From Veillonellales bacterium (GTDB lineage: Bacteria > Bacillota > Negativicutes > JAAYSF01), in NCBI GenBank assembly GCA_039680175.1, contig JBDKTO010000058.1:1-42154 (forward strand): 42,154 nucleotides of DNA, read 5' to 3'. Below the pieces are notes generated by a model. The model ran no database searches. It was not told the DNA's origin and worked only from the letters and a program-made list of their open reading frames with translations. The first letter of the stretch is position 1. Every line of letters starts with the position of its first letter. Below, in pieces: positions 1 to 6,926 of the stretch. The position numbers were made by a program, and so were the translations under genes.

Positions 1-1097
1 GCACAAATTAAACCAATACTACCGGTAATAGCTCTTACTACTTCCGTTACAATCAGGTTTGAATTCAATATTTTGATTAACGGCAAATTTTTTTGCGCAC
101 TAATAAGCAATATAAGGGGAAGGAAACTTCCCAAATAAGCCAAGATTAAAGTATTTGACATAGTGCCCATAATGTCTTTCCCCACATTAAGCCCGGACTT
201 AAGCAATTCTAAAAATCTCAACTCTGGACAGGAGCACTTAATTTCATACTGAGCCGAAGCAATAGAAATTGCAACGTCCATTACGGCTCCTAATGAGCCT
301 AATATGATTCCGGCAAATAAGACGTCTTGAAAATTTACAGATGCCAAATACGTTACTTTTAGCATCATCGCCTCTTCGCTATCCAATCCCGTTAAGTGCA
401 TTAAAACAATGGAAGCGGAAGCCAAAAGGCCAGCGATAGCTACCCCGCCAACTGTTCCCAGCGCTGCCCCCCATGTTTTGGAATTCCAGCCGCTAACTGT
501 AATCTGGGTAACAAATGCAATAATCGCACTGACTAGGAAAGTAATTAGCGTTATGCTCCAATGCGCCTTTAAAATAAGTGGTATCATAACCTCTAGAATC
601 ACGAAAATGGCAAAGCCAATTACAAATAGTGATCTTAATCCGACCCGCCTGCCAATTACAAGCAATATTACTGCAAAGATTCCTAATAATATATAGATGT
701 AGGATAGACGTTCATAATCGGCAATATTATAGCTTTTACGGTTAAAATCCTGTGTGACTGCAACAACAATTTTATCTCCTGGTTTTGGGTCAATCTCCAT
801 CCCCGGCATACTTATGCTCATTTTATGATGAATACACTTTACCTCTTGACCACTTTCGAGCCCGGATGTCAATCGTATAATTACTAAGTCAGCACTATCC
901 GTTCCCTTTCCGGGAGCCTTTTTTACCGTCGTGTTATACAACTCTTGTACGCTAACAACAACCCCTTGAATATATTCAACCGGAGCGATGTCCTCGGCCT
1001 GATTTTCCGGATTTGCCAAAAGGCTGGGGGAGCTGACCGTCAAAAGCAAGCAAATCAAAACGAGTATTCTAGCTTTTGAATAAACCATCTTAACCAT
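1..1097 (-). CDS. YibE/F family membrane protein (3' end outside window)
   Basis: The reading frame is open from ATG 1097 to the left edge, so the C-terminus is missing; about 365 residues are visible. An SD (AGGAGGC) lies just before the ATG. The protein has an N-terminal signal/anchor (residues about 8-28), an extracytoplasmic domain of about 100 residues, then a series of hydrophobic helices. The segment reading GSLGAVMDVAISIASA is typical of the YibE/YibF family. The biochemical role of the family is not established; an export or transport function is inferred. The gene sits downstream of the rhodanese-like gene, separated by a 245-bp leader that carries a palindrome and a Fur-like box. 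The same leader is found before a metal ABC operon at 33 kb, which suggests metal-responsive control. Family assignment is confident; function is not. Confidence 0.8.
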   Translation of the reverse strand, partial: MVKMVYSKARILVLICLLLTVSSPSLLANPENQAEDIAPVEYIQGVVVSVQELYNTTVKKAPGKGTDSADLVIIRLTSGLESGQEVKCIHHKMSISMPGMEIDPKPGDKIVVAVTQDFNRKSYNIADYERLSYIYILLGIFAVILLVIGRRVGLRSLFVIGFAIFVILEVMIPLILKAHWSITLITFLVSAIIAFVTQITVSGWNSKTWGAALGTVGGVAIAGLLASASIVLMHLTGLDSEEAMMLKVTYLASVNFQDVLFAGIILGSLGAVMDVAISIASAQYEIKCSCPELRFLELLKSGLNVGKDIMGTMSNTLILAYLGSFLPLILLISAQKNLPLIKILNSNLIVTEVVRAITGSIGLIC

Positions 1098-1110
1098 ATA
1101 AGCCTCCTGA

Positions 1111-1377
1111 TAGAATCACTCATTCACCTGAAATCCAAATAAAAATTTTTATTTGGTCATAACCTCCTTTACCTGTCGATAATACGGTATTCCTATTTAA
1201 TATGATTATCAAATAGGAATATTCTTATTTATATAGTATGCATGCCATTTTTTCCCTGGTCAAGCAGCCATTTTATCCATAAGCCGCCTTAAAAAGGCGA
1301 AAAAGCCAATCAGCCCTCCTTTTTCCGGCTTATTCATAGGGTTATTTTTCAACGCTTCTCCGCCACTCAAGCATGCC
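1111..1377. repeat. 267-bp direct repeat, copy A
   Basis: This segment recurs at 33346-33612 in the same orientation and with the same length, with only scattered mismatches. Copy A holds the last 12 codons of the rhodanese-like gene, the intergenic leader with its palindrome, and ends just upstream of the YibE/F start. In both copies the segment lies directly upstream of a minus-strand gene for a membrane or metal transport protein. Confidence 0.9.
1189..1220. promoter_or_regulatory. Palindrome with Fur-family-like box
   Basis: Ten-base arms ATTCCTATTT (1189-1198) and AAATAGGAAT (1211-1220) flank a 12-base centre. On the minus strand the centre reads TGATAATCATATTAA, whose left half matches the Fur consensus half-site TGATAAT exactly and whose right half matches partly. 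The arrangement is conserved in copy B at 33425-33456, before the znu-type operon. An operator for a Fur-family metal regulator is inferred. A hairpin in the leader RNA is the alternative. Confidence 0.5.
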
Positions 1378-2103
1378 TCCCTGAATGCTGCAGGTGTTTG
1401 CAAACCCGCAGCTTTGCAAAATGATATTGGCCTGGGAGCTACTCTTGCCGCCATGGCAGATCAAAAGCACCTTTTTATCTTTAGGAATTTCCGTTAACCG
1501 ATTTTTCAGCACCGCAAGTGGAATCGAAGCAGCTCCTGGTATATGCCCCTGCTTATATTCATCCGCCGTCCGAACATCAATGAATATCGCCGCTTTATTC
1601 TGCCAAGCTTCCCTTGCCTGCTCCGTGGATATCTGCTGTACATGATCTTGCAGCCGCATGGGCCAGATATATCCGATCAGATTAAAGTCCTGCTTCAAAG
1701 TGGCGGTTGCTGCCTGATGACGAACTACCTTCCCCTTGTCCATTGTTTCAAAAACAATCTTATCGCCGCATACCTCACGGACAATGCCGGCCCAGCCATT
1801 CTGAGACTGATCAAGTCCTAAAATAAGCGCTCCGGGAATAGCGCTTCCCGGCGATGTCTTGACGATCCAACCTTTCTCAAAGGCACTGCCCAGCCATATG
1901 TCCGGTATAGCGCCGTCCCAGTCCACGCCCCGCCCGGGAGCCACCTTGTCAAACTCCTGCAAAAAATACCCCGAAGCATCTGACATAGAATGCCCTTTAT
2001 ATTGGGGGCCGGTGCCAGAACAACAGTCACAGGCAAAAGCCTGCTGATACGGCATGAACAGCAGCATAGCAATTAGCCCGGTTTTACATATAAAATTTTT
2101 CAT
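1342..2103 (-). CDS. Secreted rhodanese-domain protein with N-terminal CHAP-like region
   Basis: ATG 2103 is preceded by GGAGGAACAC, so it is preferred over an in-frame ATG 12 codons upstream. The product is about 253 residues. It starts with a signal peptide ending near AFA, followed at once by a Cys-rich CDCC motif. A middle region of about 100 residues loosely resembles CHAP or SH3-like wall-associated domains (inference). The C-terminal 110 residues are a rhodanese domain with the DVRTADEY motif and a catalytic Cys in LLICHGGKSS. Sulfur transfer or thiol/metal chemistry outside the membrane is likely. The YibE/F gene follows downstream, and a permease gene diverges about 100 bp away. Its last codons are copied at 33.6 kb. 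Confidence 0.75.
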   Translation of the reverse strand: MKNFICKTGLIAMLLFMPYQQAFACDCCSGTGPQYKGHSMSDASGYFLQEFDKVAPGRGVDWDGAIPDIWLGSAFEKGWIVKTSPGSAIPGALILGLDQSQNGWAGIVREVCGDKIVFETMDKGKVVRHQAATATLKQDFNLIGYIWPMRLQDHVQQISTEQAREAWQNKAAIFIDVRTADEYKQGHIPGAASIPLAVLKNRLTEIPKDKKVLLICHGGKSSSQANIILQSCGFANTCSIQGGMLEWRRSVEK

Positions 2104-2202
2104 GTGTTCCTCCTCGTTGAATAATAAATTTGCTTGCATACCTGTTAAAATATGGCATATGAATAATTAGAACCGGAACTTATCTGTCAGGGGGAGATAT
2201 TT

Positions 2203-3162
2203 CTGGAAAATTTTTTCGCGTCATTCTCTGCTGCAGCCATACTGACTTGGGACAACTTGATCAATTTCAAAATCATATTGCTCAGTATAGTGATTGAAGC
2301 TTTACCCTTCGTCTTGCTTAGCGTTATTGTCTCAGCAATCCTTCATAATTTTGTCACAGAAGATATGATCAGCCGCATTATACCAAAAAATAAGTTTTTA
2401 AGCATAGTCCCCGCCTCGTTACTCGGCATCGTGCTGCCGGTATGCGATTGCGGGATGGTTCCTATCGTCCGCCGCTTAGTGAAAAAAGGTGTTCCTCTGC
2501 CTACGGCGATATCTTTTATGCTGGGCGCGCCCATCCTAAATCCGCTGGTAGCTGCGGCAACCGCCTTTGCCTTCAAAACGAATACTGCCATGGTTTTATT
2601 CCGTTTGGGAACAGCTTTCTTGGTGGCATGTTTTGCCGGTTGGCTAACCAGCCTGTTTTTCAAAGGCAATGAATTAAAACCTCTGACCGCAAATCAGCAG
2701 CATTCGTGCGGATGCTGCGGCCCCCACACCGATCAATATTTAATTGACGAGCTAACCTTTACCGGCAAGCTGCTGCGAACTATTCATGACGCCAGTAATG
2801 AGTTTTTTGAAATGGGCAAGTATTTGCTTATCGGGGCAATATTGGGAACGCTGGCTCAAATAGTGCTTTCCCGAGAGATTTTACTATCCATTGGGCAGCA
2901 CCCTGGGTTTTCGGTTGGCGTAATGATGCTGTTTGCCTTTGTCATTTCAGTATGTTCAGCCGCTGATGCATTCATCGCCGCTTCATTTTATACGAGCTTT
3001 TCAGCCGGCTCCCTTGTTGCTTTTATGGTGTTTGGGCCAATGCTTGACCTAAAAAACACGCTGATGCTGCTGCACACATTTCGCTTTCGCTTCGTGGTTT
3101 GGCTGGCATTCGTTGCAGCAACTCTATGTGCCGGCGCGGCCTATGTGATCAATTTATTATAA
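2203..3162 (+). CDS. UPF0718 (DUF318) family permease
   Basis: The conserved CDCGMVPIVRRLVKKGVP motif and the following SFMLGAPILNPLVAAAT helix identify the UPF0718/YraQ-type permease family, predicted to move metal or oxyanion substrates. A cytoplasmic loop carries HSCGCCGPH, a likely metal or metalloid ligand. About eight hydrophobic helices are visible. The start is uncertain. The only strong SD (GGGGGAG, 2190-2196) is six bases before an in-frame CTG at 2203, which gives an N-terminus beginning ENFFASFSAAA. The first conventional in-frame start is TTG 2257, with no good SD. The next gene is the usual partner of this family, 14 bp downstream, so the two probably act as a complex. Confidence 0.85.
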   Translation: MENFFASFSAAAILTWDNLINFKIILLSIVIEALPFVLLSVIVSAILHNFVTEDMISRIIPKNKFLSIVPASLLGIVLPVCDCGMVPIVRRLVKKGVPLPTAISFMLGAPILNPLVAAATAFAFKTNTAMVLFRLGTAFLVACFAGWLTSLFFKGNELKPLTANQQHSCGCCGPHTDQYLIDELTFTGKLLRTIHDASNEFFEMGKYLLIGAILGTLAQIVLSREILLSIGQHPGFSVGVMMLFAFVISVCSAADAFIAASFYTSFSAGSLVAFMVFGPMLDLKNTLMLLHTFRFRFVVWLAFVAATLCAGAAYVINLL

Positions 3163-3176
3163 GGGGGGAACTCTGT

Positions 3177-3971
3177 TTGCAGCACAGACACAGGTATAAG
3201 TACAGGTACATATTTGACATCGACGCTTTGCTTCGATCCATAATCCTGTTTGGATTTATGGGGCTGCTGCTATGGCTTATTCATACAAACCAATTAACCC
3301 TGTATATCAACCCAAAGTTCTCAGTACTAGTTGAAACAGCGGGCTATTTGCTATTTCCCCTGGGAGTCGCACAAATGCTAAGCATAATCCAGCCAATCCC
3401 TTTTCTCAACAGCCCTCATCGGCACAATCATGCCAGCCGCTTGCTGTATTTACCCTTTATCGCCATACTTGCATTGGCCTTTTTATTGCCAAACAATACT
3501 CTAAATGCCAATCTGGTAAATAACAAAGGTCTGAACAGCCAATTGACCGCGCCTGCTCCCGGTTATGAGCTGCCCAGACCATTAGCCGCCAAGCTCCGCC
3601 GGTATTCGCTAATCGAAGTAACGGATCGCGACTACGCTGAAATCATAAACGAACTGCAGTTCTTTTCTCAGGAATATCTGGGCAAGGAAATAACAATGAC
3701 CGGGTTTGTCTTCCGGCCTCCCGGAATTACAAAGAATCAATTTTCACTAGTTCGCTACGTCATAGTATGCTGCACGGCAGACGCTTTGCCTTATGGCGTT
3801 TTATGCGAATGTAAAAACGGGGAAAAATTCAAGGACGGAACATGGCTTTCCATTAAGGGTGTTATTCAACAAAGTAATTATGAGGATAAAGTCGTTCCGG
3901 CTATTAAGATCACTTCCCTAAAACAAGTGAAGGAACCGCAGACGCCTTACGTCTTTCCCCCTAATCAATAA
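3177..3971 (+). CDS. TIGR03943 family (DUF1980) permease subunit
   Basis: TTG 3177 is preceded by AAGGGGGGAA at the right spacing, so it is chosen over an ATG at 3099 that would overlap the permease by 60 bases. The product is 264 residues. The N-terminal half has about three hydrophobic segments around RSIILFGFMGLLLWLI and the next 80 residues. The C-terminal half is a soluble domain with CCTADALPYGVLCEC, typical of the TIGR03943 family. This family normally lies next to UPF0718 permeases, as here, and is thought to form a two-part transporter. Substrate is unknown. A hairpin terminator follows at 4022. Confidence 0.85.
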   Translation: MQHRHRYKYRYIFDIDALLRSIILFGFMGLLLWLIHTNQLTLYINPKFSVLVETAGYLLFPLGVAQMLSIIQPIPFLNSPHRHNHASRLLYLPFIAILALAFLLPNNTLNANLVNNKGLNSQLTAPAPGYELPRPLAAKLRRYSLIEVTDRDYAEIINELQFFSQEYLGKEITMTGFVFRPPGITKNQFSLVRYVIVCCTADALPYGVLCECKNGEKFKDGTWLSIKGVIQQSNYEDKVVPAIKITSLKQVKEPQTPYVFPPNQ

Positions 3972-4021
3972 TCCGCAAATAGTTGCGGCCTTCGATGCGG
4001 AAGTACTAACCGGAACCAAGA

Positions 4022-4042
4022 AAAGCGGCTTTAAGCCGCTTT
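4022..4042 (+). terminator. Hairpin terminator after the permease pair
   Basis: AAAGCGGCTT pairs with AAGCCGCTTT around a very short centre, 50 bases after the TIGR03943 stop. The trailing T-tract is short, so termination is likely but not certain. Confidence 0.6.
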
Positions 4043-4168
4043 AACTATATACTAGAGATTGTGGTGTATAATCGATTCCTCATTCCGACAAGTCTAAATT
4101 AAATTCGGCTTTTGGCGATACAAATCCTGCAGTTCTGGTTGAGAGTGTACATCTTTGTTTTCGCCGTA

Positions 4169-4195
4169 GCTGCAATGCCTTTGCAGCCATTTTTT
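4169..4195 (+). terminator. Hairpin plus T-tract upstream of binding-protein gene
   Basis: A seven-base stem (GCTGCAA/TTGCAGC) with a five-base loop is followed within two bases by six T. It lies far from the preceding gene, so it ends either a short independent RNA or an attenuated leader. Confidence 0.55.
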
Positions 4196-4243
4196 ATTTG
4201 CGGATTTAAATTTTTAACCGGCTTGGACAAATCACTATAAGTA

Positions 4244-4273
4244 ATATGTAAAAATTTTTATTATTTTACATAT
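4244..4273. promoter_or_regulatory. Perfect 10-base inverted repeat, probable operator
   Basis: ATATGTAAAA (4244-4253) and TTTTACATAT (4264-4273) are perfect inverted arms with a 10-base AT-only spacer. They start about 15 bases after a TTGGACA -35-like element, so a bound protein would cover the -10 and start region of the binding-protein gene. The regulator is not identifiable here. Confidence 0.5.
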
Positions 4274-4329
4274 TATTGAAGGAACTTATTGGTAAATGTA
4301 GAATATTGGAAGTCAAGGAGGGTGATACT

Positions 4330-5346
4330 GTGAAAAAAAATTCGTTTTTTCTCGTTGCCTGTTTAATCATGATGCCCGTATTCATCGGAGGCTGTAGCGG
4401 CCCGCAAAGCAAGGCCGTAAGTACCACCAGTAAGTATCCTGAGAAACCGATTACACTGATTGTTCCGTTTAGCGTTGGCGGGGGACAAGATCTTTTAGCC
4501 CGGGTTATGGAAAAGCAAACGCAAAAATATCTCGGGCAGCCGCTTGTTATTGTCAATAAACCGGGAAGTGCAGGCGCCCTTGGGTGGAATGAGCTAACCG
4601 GTGCCAGCCCGGATGGCTATACAATCGGCACAACTGCCACCGAAGTATTAGTGCTGCCGCTGTATGGTATGGCTAAATACGACTATTCGACCGCTATGTT
4701 GCCCCTGGCACAGATTGCAACCGCTTCTTGGGCGATAGCAGTTAAAGCTGAGCAGCCCTGGCAGAATATTGACGACTTAGTCGCATACGCTAAGCAACAT
4801 CCGGGGCAATTAAAATTTAGTCATGCCGGTGTTGGCTCCCTGCCCCATATAATCGGTGAAACAATTGGCAGGGAAGCGGCTGTCAAACTTAGCCAAGTCC
4901 CGTTTCGCAGCGCCGGCGAGGCTGCCGCTGCGTTACTCGGCGGACATGTTCAAATTGCTATCGTTACTCCATCGGTAATAAAAGAACATGTAAAAAACGG
5001 TACTGTAAAAGTATTGGCCGTTAGCGGCGACAAGCGATCGTCAGATCCGGATTTCGCCAGCGTACCGACTTTAAAAGAGCAGGGCTTTAATATTGCGTAT
5101 GAAAATTGGTATGGTCTGGCAGCACCAAAGGACATGCAGCCGGAAGTAACAGCCAGACTTGCCGAAGGATTAAAAGCAATGACAGAGGATAAAGAATTTA
5201 AACAAACTGTTGAAAACATGGGGTTGCAAGTTGAATATCTAGGTCCGCAAGAAACAGCAAATAAATGGATCAAGGAAAAAGAAAAAATATCCAAAATAAT
5301 AGCGGAAACTGGCATTCTGGATTTGATTAAGAATCAAAAAAAATAA
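4330..5346 (+). CDS. Tripartite tricarboxylate transporter (Bug/TctC) binding lipoprotein
   Basis: GTG 4330 follows AAGGAGGGTGATACT and gives a clean lipoprotein signal with the lipobox FIGGC near residue 22; the longer frame from 4276 would spoil it. The product is 338 residues. The motifs YPEKPITLIVPFSVGGG, VNKPGSAGALGWNEL and SPDGYTIG are diagnostic of the Bug family of extracytoplasmic receptors, which bind carboxylates such as citrate, tartrate or aromatic acids. No TctA or TctB membrane subunit lies in the window, so the receptor is an orphan or partners with a distant transporter. A terminator follows immediately. An upstream palindrome suggests specific repression. Confidence 0.9.
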   Translation: MKKNSFFLVACLIMMPVFIGGCSGPQSKAVSTTSKYPEKPITLIVPFSVGGGQDLLARVMEKQTQKYLGQPLVIVNKPGSAGALGWNELTGASPDGYTIGTTATEVLVLPLYGMAKYDYSTAMLPLAQIATASWAIAVKAEQPWQNIDDLVAYAKQHPGQLKFSHAGVGSLPHIIGETIGREAAVKLSQVPFRSAGEAAAALLGGHVQIAIVTPSVIKEHVKNGTVKVLAVSGDKRSSDPDFASVPTLKEQGFNIAYENWYGLAAPKDMQPEVTARLAEGLKAMTEDKEFKQTVENMGLQVEYLGPQETANKWIKEKEKISKIIAETGILDLIKNQKK

Positions 5347-5356
5347 TAACCCAAGC

Positions 5357-5383
5357 CCCTCCGCTCTTGGAGGGAATTTTTTT
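5357..5383 (+). terminator. Intrinsic terminator of the TctC-type gene
   Basis: CCCTCC and GGAGGG pair around a six-base loop, and seven T follow two bases later. It lies about 10 bases after the stop codon. Confidence 0.9.
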
Positions 5384-5514
5384 ACCCCGCTTGATCCCCT
5401 CACTCTGCCATGTGTCCCTTCCTATAAGATATAGGTATTTTTTTACGGAAACATTGATATTTAACGAATATAAGGATATAATTTCGGTAATAATCGTTTT
5501 GAGAGGGTGATGTT

Positions 5515-6690
5515 ATGATAATCAATCCCTATACACCGGGAGCCGGTTTGGTGCCAAATTATTTAGCCGGTCGTGATGATACGATTGCAGAAGCAACAGA
5601 AGTTATTGCTTATGTTGCTCATGGGTATCCTGCCCGTTCTATTGTTTATTATGGTTTACGCGGTGTTGGCAAAACGGTGTTATTAAATAAAATTGAAGAT
5701 ATTGCTGACGATAATGATGTTTTATATGAGCATATTGAGGTATCGGAACATTCTTCTTTTAAAATTGCTATTTCATTACATATCCAAAAATTAATTAAAC
5801 AAATGAGCGTTAAGGAACAGGCTAAAGGTTATGTTCAAAAAGCAATGGGTATCTTAAAGGCTTTTAAAATTACTTATTCTCCCGAAGGGGAGGTAAGTAT
5901 CGGTTTAAACGAAGATGTTGCCGCGGCGGTCGGTATATCTGATACGGGCAACTTTGTCAACGATCTTACAGAATTATTTGTGTCTATGGGGACACTCGCG
6001 AAAAATAGCGACAGTTCGGTATGCTTATTTATTGACGAAATGCAATTTTTAAAAGATGATGAATTTGAAGCGTTAATTACTGCCTTACATAGAGTAAATC
6101 AAAAAGGATTACCGGTTACATTATTTGCGGCAGGGCTGCCTAAAATTGCTAAGATTGCCGGTGATATTAAGTCGTATGCCGAAAGGCTATTTAGTTTTGT
6201 TTCGATAGATTCTTTAACCCAAGCGGCTGCTAAATTAGCGCTGGTGGAACCGGCAAAAAAAGTCGGCGTTACTTTTACCGAGAAAGCGATTGACGAAATT
6301 TTAAGAATTACAGAAGGGTACCCCTATTTTTTACAGGAATATGGCAAACAAGTTTGGAACTTTATAAACGATAAAGAAATTGATATTACAGCTGTAAAGG
6401 CCGCATATCCAATATTTGAAAAAAGTCTGGATGATAGTTTCTTTAAGGTTCGTTATGACAGAGCAACTCCCAGAGAAAAAGAATTTATGCTGGCAATGGT
6501 TGAATGTGGTGATTTACCATGTACGATAGCTGAGATTGCTGATAAAATGCACGCGAAGGTACAAAAAATTTCACCACTTAGAGCACAATTAATTTATAAA
6601 GGTTTTATTTATGCAACAAGTTATGGCGAAGTCGATTTTACCGTACCTCAATTTAATCGTTACTTAAAAAGGATTCATGCTATCAAATAA
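5515..6690 (+). CDS. AAA+/STAND-like ATPase with C-terminal winged helix
   Basis: The product is 391 residues. The N-terminus NPYTPGAGLVP followed by LAGRDD is typical of a family of bacterial ATP-binding proteins in the AAA_16/archaeal ATPase group. Walker A is GLRGVGKT (about residues 48-55) and Walker B is CLFIDEMQ (about 178-185). A sensor-like region follows around AAGLPKIAKIAG. The C-terminal 100 residues look like a winged-helix domain. SD GAGAGGGTGATGTT precedes ATG 5515. The gene stands alone between two terminators and appears more AT-rich than its neighbours, which suggests transfer. Relatives occur in mobile and defence contexts, but no partner is seen here. Role unknown. Confidence 0.8.
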   Translation: MIINPYTPGAGLVPNYLAGRDDTIAEATEVIAYVAHGYPARSIVYYGLRGVGKTVLLNKIEDIADDNDVLYEHIEVSEHSSFKIAISLHIQKLIKQMSVKEQAKGYVQKAMGILKAFKITYSPEGEVSIGLNEDVAAAVGISDTGNFVNDLTELFVSMGTLAKNSDSSVCLFIDEMQFLKDDEFEALITALHRVNQKGLPVTLFAAGLPKIAKIAGDIKSYAERLFSFVSIDSLTQAAAKLALVEPAKKVGVTFTEKAIDEILRITEGYPYFLQEYGKQVWNFINDKEIDITAVKAAYPIFEKSLDDSFFKVRYDRATPREKEFMLAMVECGDLPCTIAEIADKMHAKVQKISPLRAQLIYKGFIYATSYGEVDFTVPQFNRYLKRIHAIK

Positions 6691-6926
6691 TAAGCGACGA
6701 GATGTTATCGGATTGAAGTGCGGAATATCATGGCAACAGTGGACAAACCGTTCATCGTAGCTGAAGCCAAAACCTTACTCCACTGTCGTAAAATGGCTGC
6801 TACCCGCATAACCATAAACGGTGAAAACCGGCTTAGTCCCCAATAGCAAAAGAGTACACGATTCTGTGCGGTTTAATTGCGCAGTAATTGTGTACTCTTT
6901 TCTTTTCAACTAACCAAATACGACCG
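6691..6926. other. Intergenic region with unsupported 38-codon ORF
   Basis: A plus-strand ORF from ATG 6730 to a TAG at about 6846 encodes some 38 residues beginning MATVDKPFIVAEA. It lacks an SD and resembles nothing recognised. It may be the remains of a gene. The rest is the terminator hairpin. Confidence 0.2.
6848..6906. terminator. Long hairpin between convergent ATPase and TRAP genes
   Basis: AAAGAGTACAC pairs with GTGTACTCTTT, and an inner stem CTGTGCG/GCGCAG extends the structure. The T-run on the plus strand and the A-run on the other side allow termination in both directions. Confidence 0.85.

Larger units (their letters stand above)
4043..4275 (+). other. Intergenic stretch, possible small RNA or leader
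   Basis: No convincing ORF is present. A TATAAT-like hexamer lies at about 4066-4071. A strong hairpin (GCTGCAA/TTGCAGC, 4169-4187) followed by TTTTTT at 4190-4195 looks like an intrinsic terminator. Together they could delimit a transcript of about 120 nt. The palindrome at 4244-4273 and a TTGGACA element at 4223-4229 then precede the next gene. No known riboswitch was recognised. Confidence 0.3.

Noticed and set aside
1260-1454. Small minus-strand ORF overlapping the rhodanese 3' end
   Set aside because: Overlaps a well-supported gene in another frame, has no SD, and the duplicate copy does not preserve it.
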